A stretch of DNA of 64,000 nucleotides, from the NCBI GenBank assembly GCA_037179515.1, contig JAXCGZ010009443.1, positions 1 through 64,000 on the forward strand. Direction: 5' to 3'. How positions within the stretch are numbered: the stretch's first letter is position 1; every line of letters starts with the position of its first letter. The position numbers and the translations under genes were made by a program. A model generated the notes under the pieces. The model ran no database searches. It was not told the origin of the DNA and saw only the letters and a list, made by a program, of their open reading frames with translations. Source of the DNA: Halocaridina rubra. Its lineage: Eukaryota > Arthropoda > Malacostraca > Decapoda > Atyidae. Below are positions 35,552-45,731 of the stretch, one piece after another.

Positions 35552-37069
35552 GTAAGTAGAAACCTCTCGTACTACAATTCAAAAATTCTGCGCAAATACA
35601 CTAAGGCATACAGAATTTAATACACTATCTAATATAACAAAATAAGTTTGCATTATGACTTATTACATAGCTTTTAAATACCACTAAGCTCCTTCAAATA
35701 TTCAGTATATCTTCAATTCCATTCCTCTAGAATGCCAACAATATAAGAATGACGAACTTAACTCACAATAATCGATGCTAAAGTAGTAGCCTTCCTTATT
35801 ACTTCCTAAAAGTATTATCTGCATAGTCATTAGAAAAACCTCAACAGAATCCCATAGTCATTAGGAAAGCCTCAGCAGAATACCATGCAATAAAAAACAA
35901 GACAAACTGAAGAGAAAGTAATCACAAAACAATCATTTCTTTTTGGGTATTAGGTGTTGACAATGACTTACAATGAGCCCAGTTTGGCTGTAGGTGCCAC
36001 TATGGATATTCACATCAACACAGAGGAGGAGACCATACGATTCCACATGGAGGAACAAGGAAATTTGGCTGATGTTGAAACTATTGAGGATTATAGAACG
36101 GTCAGTTGGTTAAAAAACTATGCCAAAAGTAATAAATTAATAAAAACAATAATGGAAGGAAGTAAATAGTGTAATATGCAATAAGGATATTAGTATGGTA
36201 AACTGGAGAACATAAAACTTTATTATACACAGAGCATAGCCATATTAATTTTTCTTCACTGATGGGAAAACAAGGATTCAATAAATATTGTAGTAAACAT
36301 TTATAAACCAGTCTGCTTTACTATATAAATTATACTTTATAGGGATTTGCTGCAAGTAAAGTTGCAGATGAAGAGACATGCTACATCCGAAAACTCACTA
36401 AATCATTAGAAGAGTCCGTGGCTGAGGCTGAGAAGGTATGGCAAACGGACTGCCGGCAGAGTTTCAATATTTATACCGACATAAAATGCAATATACTATA
36501 CAAATAAAGAAAATTTCTGAATCAATACTGAAGAGGGACTTATCAAGCTCTTACCTTGCAAAGCTTTAATGTAAGTGCCTTGAATTATTTAATTAAATAA
36601 TATAGAAGGGTTCTTGTTGAACAGCTCTCAGCAGCAGGACCACAGGAGTATTTGGGCCATGAAGATGTCCTAGCCATTCCTGCCGAGGATGTGAACGAAT
36701 GGGCTGGAGAACGCATCGAGAAGTTCTGCGGCGAGTATGCAATTTACAAACTGGTTAAAACAGAGGAGGATGTCCAAGGTAAGAATATACACTCTTAGAA
36801 CTTTCATGTTCGGCATTTTAAACGGAGGCCTCTTATCATCTTGCAAATAATGAACTGCACAGCATACTCAAAACCCTATTAACAGTATATTTCTCTTTTT
36901 TATATTCACAGCTGAAAATGAAGAGTCGAGCGCCTTAGCCAAAGTGGACCAAAGCGAAAGAGTCTCTATCTTTTTCAGAAAATGCTTCTTCTTCTTCTTC
37001 TTTTTTAAATGCATCACTACCACTATTACAATCCCTACTGGTACCGTATTCTTCTTTTTCTTTGGTTAA
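35486..37069 (+). CDS. Secreted BRICHOS-domain protein with poly-Phe, Cys-paired C-terminal tail
   Basis: Exons 35486-35551, 35954-36100, 36343-36435, 36625-36778 and 36912-37069 join in phase to 205 codons plus TAA. Residues 1-16 (MQAWIVLSLVGCALA, then N) are a signal peptide. Residues about 25-147 form a BRICHOS-like domain: beta-rich N part, IEDYRTGF with a candidate conserved Asp at 68, EETCYIRKL with Cys84, and ERIEKFCGEYAIYKL with Cys137. This Asp plus two-Cys pattern is the family signature. The tail (155-205) is acidic at first, then RVSIFFRKC, seven Phe, KC (Cys178 and Cys187), ITTTITIPTG and TVFFFFFG. In BRICHOS precursors the domain chaperones a beta-prone hydrophobic client in the same chain (SP-C, arenicin-type peptides); this tail fits such a client. 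The Phe run is encoded by a TTC repeat and could be repeat expansion. The BRICHOS call is good; the peptide role is inference. Confidence 0.82.
35954..36100 (+). CDS. BRICHOS gene exon 2
   Basis: Forty-nine codons, phase 0 at both ends, beginning VLTMTYNEPSLAVGATMDIH and ending TIEDYRT. The donor is GTCAGT, slightly off consensus. It encodes the first beta strands and the conserved Asp region of the domain. Confidence 0.82.
36343..36435 (+). CDS. BRICHOS gene exon 3 (first domain Cys)
   Basis: Thirty-one codons, phase 0 at both ends. GFAASKVADEETCYIRKL carries the first BRICHOS cysteine (84), followed by a predicted helix ending EAEK. Confidence 0.83.
36625..36778 (+). CDS. BRICHOS gene exon 4 (second domain Cys)
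   Basis: Encodes LSAAGPQEYLGHEDVL through ERIEKFCGEYAIYKLVK, with Cys137 closing the domain. It ends with one base of a split Ala codon at a GTAAGA donor. Confidence 0.83.
36912..37069 (+). CDS. BRICHOS gene exon 5 (client-like hydrophobic tail)
   Basis: Two bases complete the split Ala codon, then 51 codons and TAA. It holds the acidic linker, Cys178, seven Phe from TTC/TTT codons, Cys187, and the ITTTITIPTG/TVFFFFFG strands. The acceptor TATTCACAG is good and phase agrees with exon 4. Confidence 0.75.
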
Positions 37070-37939
37070 AGAAAACTTACTTTAATGCACTGGTCACTTT
37101 AGATGTTCTTATTTTCACATACAAATATCATCAAAAGTCCTTAAGAGAGTCATATTCAACTCGCTGTCTTATCTGAATGCAATCCTATTATTATAGTATG
37201 ACAATACTTAAGTCTACGTTTAATCATTATTGTGTATTTATATGATGATATGAAACTATGTATATACATTGAGGGCATAATACTGAATATACCGAATTAC
37301 CGCAATGGTAGTTATTTATACTAAGGCAAGCTTAAGAGTTACAAATTAGTATTTAGGATAATAATAAGCATTTTCAAAATGGCCCTGTTGTAAATAATGT
37401 ATGCATATACAATTAAGCAAATATACATATAGTCATAGCAAATGTACTTGTAATCACTCTGATCTCTTTTTTTATTAAAACCATATCAGTAGATATCTAT
37501 GTATCACTACCCTTACCTATGAAACTGATTAGATATCATCTTCAACCAGCATGAATGGAAAAAATAATAAGACCATCTTGGCAGTCAGATTCAACATACC
37601 ACTTAAAAGTATGACCTCTACAATTCTGATTTCATAACTGTTGCGCTCTCCCACCACAGAATGGCAAAAGTTAAAGGAAGAAAATAATTCCTTATATCCT
37701 ATTCCTTCATAATATACTTATGTGCTCTTATTCACGAATTTGCAGTGCAATAAATAAAAAGACCAAACGCCCTACCTCCAAGACTAGCTTTGGAAATTTT
37801 TGGTCTACTCTCACTACTTCATTTGGTCTAGTTACTGATCTCTACTACGATAACACAGTACTATTATATGGCTTACTTCTTCATGCTTACTATTTCAATT
37901 TATTGATCTAAGAACGTTTGGCATAATTATCCCCTCTCA

Positions 37940-37961
37940 AATAAAACAATGTACCAATAAA
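37940..37961 (+). terminator. Candidate polyadenylation signals of the BRICHOS gene
   Basis: Two AATAAA hexamers (37940-37945 and 37956-37961) lie about 0.9 kb after the stop codon in AT-rich sequence. Support is positional only. Confidence 0.3.
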
Positions 37962-38811
37962 ACGTATTTTTAGGTTCTCACACCATATTCCACACTAGAA
38001 TTATGCTTCAATAAAAGTAAAGCACAGCAATAGAGCCCCTTTTCAGGATACATCTCTCTACAGTGATAACCAGTTAATTACACCACACTCGTTTTTACAC
38101 TAATAACATGTAGAATTTTCTGAACTACAACACCATATTCTTGTAAATCAATTCACAGATAAATGAGGTATAGCATTCCTACATATAATAAATATATACA
38201 TATGTCCTTCATCTTACATGGTTTTATATAGTGCGGTTTTGAAACATACACGGTTGGAAAATATAAAAAAATAATTCTGAATAGTTTTTCCCTACAAAAA
38301 TACATTATGACAACTCACAGATGTCCTTCTAGAAGAGCCCCATGCCTGTGAGTCCACCTCGGTACTAAAATTTCTTACATAAATTTGAACGGTATTAGGT
38401 ATAGTTTAATTATATTGAAGTAATCTAGGCAAGATTTAAAGTATACAGGAGGCTGGCATTTGACCATATGCAAAGCATACATACATTTATATGATGGTTT
38501 TGAGTCTAGGCAAACTATGACTTTACACAGGGTAGTGGAATCAATGACCACGTAAGATGAGAGACGACTCTACTCATTCTTTCTCCCAAATCATACATAT
38601 TTGCTGTTTTTGCAACAAAAATAATTAAAGAATTTAACATAACACTGTATTTCTGATCTATATTATTAAGCATTTTAACTATGCCATTCTTCAGGAAATT
38701 TTACAACAATTTATATTAAATTTTATACTTACTAACTCTTGTTGGAGAAAGCAACTATATTTTCAATACAAAGGTAAACCTTAAGCTAACTCCACTTAAT
38801 ATTATCTAATA

Positions 38812-39195
38812 CCAAGCCAATACTCAAAAATGTTAGGATAATCCTGCATTAACTTCATGAAATATATTTTTATACCAAGTCAGTGCTCAAAATTGTAAAG
38901 TAAATCCTACAATAAGCCCATGTATTTTCTAATATCAAGCCAATACTCAAAAATGTTAGGGTAATCCTGCATTAACTTCATGAAATATTTTCTTATACCA
39001 AGTCAGTGCTCAAAATTAAGGAAATCTTGCAATAAGCCCACAGATTTTTTAATATCAAGACAATACTGTACTAAAAAATGTCAGCATATCCTGCAGTGAG
39101 TCCACTAAATGTTTTCGAATATCAAGCCAATTCTCCAAAACGTTAGGTAACTCATGCAATACGTCCACCATATATTTTCTAATAGCAAGCCAATA
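38812..39195. repeat. ~60-bp tandem repeat with 120-bp higher order
   Basis: Seven copies of AAGCCAATACTCAAAAATGT / AAGTCAGTGCTCAAAATTG type. Alternate copies are closer to each other, giving a 120-bp super-unit. Downstream of the channel gene. Confidence 0.78.
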
Positions 39196-39621
39196 CTCTA
39201 AAATGTCTACATAGAGAAGGAATAGAACATGGAACCAAAACAGGAGTAGAGTTTTGTTGTTAATTTGAAATACAGCTGTCCCACTTCTTATGCAATTGTC
39301 AATAACATATCTTGAACGTACAAGTTGCAAAATAATTAAAATATATATTCTGGAACTCTTTTCCTTAAAAAATGCATTATAACAACTTTTGTTCAGTTTT
39401 CATATAAATGCAAATTGTGCCAGGTATAGTTAGGTACAGTAAAGTATTCTAGGAACAATTTGAAGTACAAAGGAGGTTGGGAATTGGTCATATGCAAATT
39501 ACTGCCACTTTTGTGTAAGGGTTTTGAACATAGGCAAATTCTGACTTACACGTGGAGTGGCCAAATCCTTTATATGCAGTTGCGGCACAACAGTATTTTG
39601 TATTCTTCATCACATATGAAT

Positions 39622-39879
39622 CTAAAGATAAGTAACCCAATATATCAAATTGAATATGATAAAAAAGATGATATACAAAACTCTAGCGCCATTTTCCACT
39701 TGAAGTTCTAGTTTGTGCCAATACTCTGTCTCCTTATTATTGACAGTACGCAGTCTGCAAAAGCTATATGCATTTTCAATTACTTCACACACAGATTTTC
39801 CATAGCTCTTCTCTTCTAATGCTTGAGCATCGTTGACGCTGCATCTTTTTCCAACTTTTACATTGAAACATTTGGATAT
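39622..39879 (-). CDS. Channel subunit exon 11 (TM4 and stop)
   Basis: Encodes the rest of the cytoplasmic loop (ISKCFNVKVGKRC...), then ARVLYIIFFIIFNLIYWVTY, L and TAG. TM4 is very hydrophobic and ends the protein directly, as is usual. Confidence 0.9.
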   Translation of the reverse strand: MSKCFNVKVGKRCSVNDAQALEEKSYGKSVCEVIENAYSFCRLRTVNNKETEYWHKLELQVENGARVLYIIFFIIFNLIYWVTYL

Positions 39880-42800
39880 CTGGAGAAAAGCAATTCTCAT
39901 TTATATAAAAAAAAGATCTGTATAGCTAATATTAAGCATATCAAATTCACATATTATACTCAAATAGTGCAGAAGATTAAAAATATAAAATTCACAGATT
40001 GTACTCAACTAGTGCTACGCTCAACTAATGGTGTTATTTTCAATAATAAAACAAAAATTTACATATTCGTTCTAACATTTTACTTACATCCTTCACATCC
40101 CTTCTTGTTGTCTGCAGTTTTCGAATTCTGCAATAAGAAAAGAAAAAAAATTTCTAACCTAAATCACTAACCTAAAGCAGTTTAAGAAAAATAATGCATG
40201 CAGTTTACTATATAATATGTTCACAGAATTAGCTAAATTTAGCTGGAACACACTATTTAAGGTTATTTTTCAAAATATAAAATATATATCATTCACTACC
40301 AATGGGTTACAACTGGCATAACTGATGAGACTTGTAATCAAAGGAATGAGACGAAAGAGAGCAAATTAACATATGATTATTAATTCTTTTCACTCACTGT
40401 AAGATGACAGCATACTGGAAAAGCGCCGAAGCAATTGCAACAATGCAGGCAAAAAACCAATTGTCTATGGCTCGAGTATAGTTTGTAGGAGGAGTAATTT
40501 GCCTGAATATTAAAGAAAACAAAATAAGGTGATACGAATATCTCAAAGGACAGCTGATCTCCTTCATGCAATAGAGTAAATATCGTAATAACATTTTTGG
40601 TATGAAAATTTTTGAATCTCCACTTTATATTTAAACAAATTTTTGGATACATTGGCTGTTAGTTGGCATATTTGTCATTTTATGTGCCACTATTGATCCC
40701 TTAATGAATGAGAGAGGACACAGACAGGCTGGAGCTGGGGAGTTAAAGCTGAATACTCTTCGTTGCTCAGCATACAGTGGACACCAACACGAGCTCGTCA
40801 CTTCCCAATAGAGCGCTCAAGCAACTGCACTACTAAGGTCTATGACCGAATATTCATTTACAGAACTCTAGAATTTTTAGCCTGTACTAGACTCACAATT
40901 AAAACTCTGAATGAAAATACAATAAGCACCTATTTCCTTACTGAAATCCAACATATGGTGAGATTGTAGCCAGAAGAGTGGTGATCAATACCAACGGTAA
41001 GCGTGGGAAAAGCATCCGATGGCCAAAAAATTCTCTCAATCGGATTCATTTACTATATTCAAGAAATATCCTCTTGCATTAATAAACAAAATTGAATATA
41101 AACAAAATAAGCTTATATTTCCTTACTGAACTCCAGCATATAGCGAGATAGTAGCCAGAAGAGTCGTGATTAACAACACGGTCCGCGCGGGAATGGCATC
41201 TGGTGGCCAAAAAAACGATGCCCATGCCACGATCACAAATATAAAGGATGGAAAATAGACCCCCATCATATAGCTTCTATACCTCCTCGTGAATGTCATG
41301 ACAGATTTCAAACATGGATATTGATCTGGTAGAGAAAATGAGCCAAAAGCAGAAAAAAATATTAATTAATCCTTTTCATTTTTGTCTTTTATGCACTGCT
41401 ATTAATCACCATTCAAATGGGGGTAGACACATACACTTTGGACATGGGGAATTAAGTCTTCATCCACTTCCTTACACCTTGCAGTAAGCTCGAACACAGG
41501 TTTGTCACTTTCCAAGCTGAGTATATTAACCACTGCACTACTGCAGGCCCCTAATGAATACCTTGCATTATACACAAAATTAGCTTAGTTGTTCGGACAC
41601 AATATGAGATATACTGTAATTAAAGCAATCATGCGTATAATCTATATTCCGCTGAGGAAAGAAACAATGAAGAATTAATAAAAAGAACTGAGCAGTAATT
41701 TAAGTAAAATTTTTCTCACACAGTCTCCAAAATGCAAAATTAGAATATTATACGAATATATTATAATGTAAACTTTACTGCATTGTTCACGTGCTGAAAA
41801 GACAAATATAAAAGAAACCAAAAACCTTACCATTAATATAATTTACAGAGTAACAAGAAGTGACATTTTCCTGATGAAATGTGAAGATATAATTACTCAG
41901 AAGCTTTGGTATATCCGGTGAAGCATGAATTCCATTGCCTTCCCAGGTAAAGAGCATATCACTGGTCCCATAAAAATCTGCAATTTTAACATACTTCTTG
42001 TATTAAATATTTCCTCAACTTTTCAACAAAGTTCCTGTCAAAGTGGGTCATACCTAGAGGAAGCTTCCTATATCATAACTTAGCACCAACTAAGAAATGC
42101 TGATATTCATCATCTGTCTACTGTCTTTAACTCTTCCCTACTTCTGCTCTTAACAGAAAATTCATGACGTATATAATTTTCTGTGAGTCACAAACGTGTA
42201 ATGGAAGAAGAAAGTACTTTGCTTATTAAAAGTACATTATAAAAACAATATAGTCACTGCTGATATAAAATACTCATACTTAAATATTTACTCACAGCTA
42301 CTAATGTCCAGATGACAGGTTTGCATATCAAAGGGGAAATTATGGAAGAACATGGCGCATCGAAGATTTATCAGGAACCTAAAAATAGTTTAGAAAAGAT
42401 TATTAGAATATTAGAATACTGAGGAAGGGAGGCAATAATAATTTCCTCTATGGTTCCCTGCATGTCGACTAAATGGGGTGGAGCGATGGGACTAGGAATC
42501 CCCTCCTCTCTGTTTTCTTCACAAAGAGTCACGGTGATTTGCTTTGACTCAGGTACCTCCCTGATAACAGGGAATATGGCTCTTATATATAGAAAAATGC
42601 GACGGGAGCAAAACTTATTACTGAACTGCAGAGTAAGGTGGAAATGAAGTTGATTCTAAGGGTGACAGTCACATTTGCCAACACCAAAGTCCTTCACAAG
42701 AAGGCACTGTCCTAGCCCTTTGTAAAAATGGGAGTCCGTGACGCAAAATTGATCACATAATATCCAAATACTTTAAGAACACTAAGTGATTTCAGCTGTC

Positions 42801-44557
42801 AATGCAGTTAAGGAGACAAATGTTATACAGCATTTCAGCACGTGCTTTACATAAGTAATGTAAACTTTAGAAATATACATACCACTTGCCCCACATTATT
42901 TTTGCATCCCTGCTCAAACGTACGCCGCTGAATCCCTGCAAGAGCTTCGCAGAGTGCATATCTCTGAAATATAACACAATCATCATCATCTTATCAATAG
43001 GGATAAAATAAGGAAGAGTAAACATTAATAGAAAGCATTTTATTTTCTAGACATTTATCTCTTCTTCTACTTATTGAACACACACACTCTCTCTCTCCCT
43101 CTCTCATTACTTACTGGACTCTTTCAATAGTAGGATCTGGTAGCCAGAGATGAAGATCTTCAATAATTTCATTATTGAGAGGGATGTCCTCACAGTCACT
43201 ATCATTGTACAGATTTGGTGGAATTACTAATCTCGGATCATGCCACGCTACTCTAATGTACACTTCCAGAACTATGCTCTGAAAGATAATTATTAAAAAT
43301 TAAAGGAATCAGAAAAGTGCATTTTGCATTGATGTGACGATTATGGACACAGACAGGCACGAGGTGGAGAATTATGGTTGAAAGCCCTTCCTATCGCCTA
43401 GAAGTGGACTTCATCACAGATCTGTCACTTATCAAGTCATATACTCTAACCACTGTGCTACCATAGTCACCTAACAATGGATATCCCAAATGGCAAGTTA
43501 TTATAATTCTATCTCGTATTCTGTGTGGTAAGAGAAGCCTAAAAGGGGTAGGGTGCTGGGGACTGATAGTACTTTTAAAAGTGGAGAGAGGACACGTAGA
43601 ATGCACCGACTTCCTCCTACCTTAACCCTTCTTTGTGTCACTGTGAAAACATCAATATAATGAAACGTCACATTTGTATTTATGTATATGAAATATTTCT
43701 CTATCCAAAAATAATCAATATCAACTGCCTCCATCATGCAAAATCTTAAAATAAAAAATGAAAATACGTTGCAGAATATTACATCATTCATACACTTTCT
43801 CGAGTGGAGAAAGCAGATGCAACTATCAATGAAAATATCCATATATGAAGAGCTAATATTTGAATGAAACTTACAGACTGTAAATAGATGGACTGTTTTA
43901 ATTCCACTTACCATTTCTCTCTCATCAACTTCATTGATAGAATTTATCACCAATGATATTCCAACCACCACAGGCTCGCCATCTGCAAAAAAAAAATGTA
44001 GCTTTTAACGTTGTCCCCTGTTATCAAATGATTTGTACGGCATTTTCTCCTTGCAGTACAATAAAGGCTATTAAGTCAAGTGGTTTACGAATAAAAATAA
44101 GGAAAGACCACCATTACTTAGAGTTCCAATGTCAGAAAATATTCACAAATGAAGACATTAGAAAGTACAAACCTGGGCCATTCGGTCGTATGTGGGGGTC
44201 GTATCCCTCCGGAATCAAATTTAAGGAGTATGTAGAGACAATTCTGAATGACAAAAGAGAATAAAATCTAATAAGTCAATTAAGTACAAGTGAAAATAAA
44301 CAGCACAAGTGTGTAAATACAGCCTAATGAGTTATTTTACACTTTGACAGCATTGTTAAGTACAAGTGAAAATAAACAGCACGACAAGTGTGTAAATACC
44401 GCCTAATGAGTTATTTTACACTTGGATAGCATTGTTTTCAGTCTCTCACTTATGCATCATTGAAAAACTTTTAAGTATTTAATAATAATTGTACTTACAT
44501 ACTGCACAAAATGACTACTTCAATGAATTCCTTCCTCCACAAGATCATCAGAGACAT
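39622..44557 (-). CDS. Cys-loop ligand-gated chloride channel-like subunit, complete
   Basis: Eleven coding exons (44557-44499, 44243-44173, 43982-43912, 43278-43115, 42963-42883, 42378-42296, 41977-41831, 41325-41127, 40502-40398, 40127-40088 and 39879-39622) join in phase to 425 codons plus TAG. Order: signal peptide (about 1-25), YDPHIRPNG, extracellular beta sandwich (EVYIRVAWHDPRL, LWLPDP), canonical Cys-loop C156-(13 residues)-C170 containing FPFDMQ, a second Cys pair C218/C230 as in GlyR/GluCl/HisCl subunits, NVT sequon at 214, TM1 (about 242-262), TM2 starting at PAR (271-273), TM3 (about 305-326), a short intracellular loop and TM4 ending YWVTYL. Pro-Ala-Arg before TM2 is the arthropod anion-channel signature. 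TM2 itself is divergent (L at 4', A at 10'). The ligand cannot be read from the sequence. Only the transmitter class is uncertain. Confidence 0.9.
40088..40127 (-). CDS. Channel subunit exon 10 (40-bp micro-exon)
   Basis: A 40-bp exon between TTATTGCAG and GTAAGT giving IRKLQTTRRDVKD in the intracellular loop. It restores phase between TM3 and TM4 exons, which is the main support. Confidence 0.75.
40398..40502 (-). CDS. Channel subunit exon 9 (TM3)
   Basis: Encodes QITPPTNYTRAIDNWFF and ACIVAIASALFQYAVIL: the TM2-TM3 loop and TM3, with the family's AID.W entry motif. Confidence 0.9.
40683..40845 (-). mobile_element. SINE-B copy
   Basis: CACTATTGATCCCTTAATG, AGGCTGGAGCTGGGGAGTTA and CAACTGCACTACTAAGG. 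In the channel intron between TM2 and TM3 exons. Confidence 0.72.
40942..41030 (-). pseudogene. Decayed duplicate of the pore (TM2) exon
   Basis: In the intron between the TM1-TM2 and TM3 exons lies a second copy of the 3' half of the pore exon with its donor site. It reads LITTLLATISPYVGF where the real exon has LITTLLATISLYAGV. Upstream, after a one-base offset, it reads FWPSDAFPTLTV in place of FWPPDAIPARTV. Homology also covers about 20 bp of the downstream intron. The frame offset, the lost PAR and the missing TM1 part suggest a dead duplicate rather than a working alternative exon. Confidence 0.7.
41127..41325 (-). CDS. Channel subunit exon 8 (TM1 and pore helix TM2)
   Basis: Encodes QYPCLKSVMTFTRRYRSY, TM1 (VYFPSFIFVIVAWASFF), then WPPDAIPARTVLLITTLLAT. 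PAR marks the anion selectivity filter. Confidence 0.93.
41396..41555 (-). mobile_element. SINE-B copy
   Basis: CACCATTCAAATGGGGGTAG, TCGAACACAGGTTTGTCAC and CCACTGCACTACTGCAGGCC. In the channel intron before the TM1 exon. Confidence 0.75.
41831..41977 (-). CDS. Channel subunit exon 7
   Basis: Encodes FYGTSDMLFTWEGNGIHA through FHQENVTSCYSVNYIN. It holds the first Cys of the second disulfide pair and an N-glycosylation sequon next to loop C. Confidence 0.87.
42296..42378 (-). CDS. Channel subunit exon 6 (Cys-loop)
   Basis: Encodes FLINLRCAMFFHNFPFDMQT then CHLDISS: the 13-residue disulfide loop with the invariant FP.D motif. Confidence 0.92.
42425..42596 (+). repeat. Dispersed repeat C
   Basis: TTCCCTGCATGTCGACTAAA, GGACTAGGAATCCCCTCCTC and TGACTCAGGTACCTCCCTGA. 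About 170 bp, also found at 47.1 and 48.7 kb. Confidence 0.65.
42660..42750 (+). mobile_element. SINE-A, 3' half
   Basis: CCAACACCAAAGTCCTTCAC to GGGAGTCCGTGACGCAAAA. It lies in the intron between channel exons 5 and 6, right behind a repeat C copy. Confidence 0.7.
42883..42963 (-). CDS. Channel subunit exon 5
   Basis: Encodes DMHSAKLLQGFSGVRLSRDA and KIMWGK, the strand region before the Cys-loop. 81 bp, phase-matched. Confidence 0.85.
43115..43278 (-). CDS. Channel subunit exon 4 (ligand-binding domain)
   Basis: Encodes SIVLEVYIRVAWHDPRLVIP and LHLWLPDPTIERV, the W.D.RL and LW.PD blocks found in all Cys-loop subunits. Confidence 0.9.
43334..43475 (-). mobile_element. SINE-B copy
   Basis: GGACACAGACAGGCACGAGG, AAAGCCCTTCCTATCGCC and CTCTAACCACTGTGCTACCA. 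Confidence 0.7.
43912..43982 (-). CDS. Channel subunit exon 3
   Basis: Encodes GEPVVVGISLVINSINEVDE, then REM. This is the first long beta strand of the ligand-binding domain. Confidence 0.87.
44173..44243 (-). CDS. Channel subunit exon 2
   Basis: Encodes IVSTYSLNLIPEG then YDPHIRPNGP, the conserved N-terminal YD..RP block of Cys-loop subunits. The donor is GTTTGT, weak but phase-consistent. Confidence 0.83.
44282..44434. repeat. Two-copy 76-bp direct repeat
   Basis: AAGTACAAGTGAAAATAAAC starts at 44282 and 44358; copies differ by a short CGA insertion and a few bases. In channel intron 1. Confidence 0.85.
44499..44557 (-). CDS. Channel subunit exon 1 (start and signal peptide)
   Basis: ATG at 44557-44555 follows an acceptor (TTTTTTTCAG) by five bases, so the 5' UTR is split and continues upstream. 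It encodes MSLMILWRKEFIEVVILCS, a signal peptide. Confidence 0.82.
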
Positions 44558-44643
44558 GATGGCTGAAAAAAATAAATAACAATCTGTATCACATTTTTAT
44601 GAAGTCTGATTATAACTAAATAATATAGTCAGTTTGCTCAATT

Positions 44644-44798
44644 GTCATTGCTATTTATTCATTAATTACCCCCATTTGGGGGTGGACACAGACAGATTGA
44701 TGCTGGGGAATTAAGACTGGATGCCTTTCCCATCGTCCTACTGTTCATCACCTCCCAAAGCGAGCTTTCTACCGCTACGCAACGGAAGTCTCCCTGCA
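44644..44798 (-). mobile_element. SINE-B copy
   Basis: TTACCCCCATTTGGGGGTGG, GGGGAATTAAGACTGGATGC and CTTTCTACCGCTACGCAACG. Confidence 0.72.
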
Positions 44799-44917
44799 CT
44801 GCCATATCTATTCATACAGATATACTGTACTAAGTTTAATCAACAGTTATCATGTAGAATCTGTATTTCCAAAAATAGTGGATATTAGTTTTCATATTAC
44901 AAAAGTGTATATATAAA

Positions 44918-45088
44918 GTAGTCACCGTGGCTCCAGCGGTAGCGTCCGCGACTTTGAGGCGTCAGGTCGAGGGTTCGCAAGGCACATGCACTCAGGGTAA
45001 TGATTACATCTGCCAAAACAAGTCCTTCGCAAGAAAGCAACCGTCCTAGCCCTTGGTAGAAAAGGGAGTTTGTGAGGTAAAACCGGAA
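44918..45088 (+). mobile_element. SINE-A with deletion behind the B box
   Basis: The A box is intact. After GAGGGTTCGC the CCCCGTCACGGTCTGAGG segment is missing; the tail is intact. Confidence 0.8.
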
Positions 45089-45659
45089 CATTACAAAACT
45101 CTATAATATGTGAAACAAGCCAGAAGTATAGTGATTGAATCGTAATCACTGCCCCAAATTAACAGCCCAATTTAATTGGTAAACATGGGACAGTTGAAGC
45201 TAATCCAATCCCAAGCCAGGATCGAAACTGCGGCCTGTATAGTACCAACCCCAGATGCTACCACTGCTATTATAAATTCGGTCACAAGCCATATTACATG
45301 ATACTAGAATGGCTAAACTTTCTCTCTAAAAATACGGGTAAAATTCATAAATAAAGGAAAAACCTCAAAAATCGTAAAATGCCAGAAATAACGGCAGTAA
45401 ATTTATTATGTAAATGCAATTCGTTCTTTGTAGATGTACTAAAATCTTGATATTTTTTGAGTACAGCCTAGGACCACCATTCTCTTAACCCTCCCACCAA
45501 AAAAAAAAAAAAAAAAAAAAAAAGACATATAATTTGGAAAATCTTCAGTCCTAGTGATTGACCATATCACTGATGCGCACACAAGGTTTGTTGAGTTGAC
45601 AGGGAAAACCATTAAAGGAGCTAGACCTCCACAGTACCTGGTAGTCTATCTAACTTAAA

Positions 45660-45660
<1 letters not shown>

Positions 45661-45729
<69 letters not shown>
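45661..45729. repeat. (CA)n microsatellite
   Basis: About 34 CA units immediately before a LINE fragment. Confidence 0.97.

Positions 45730-45731
<2 letters not shown>

Larger units (their letters stand above)
37070..39621. other. Convergent intergenic region between BRICHOS and channel genes
   Basis: Contains both 3' ends and the ~60-bp tandem repeat. No further gene seen. Confidence 0.6.

Noticed and set aside
43953..44264. 103-aa plus-strand open frame
   Set aside because: It overlaps minus-strand channel exons 2 and 3, which are certain; it is a shadow.
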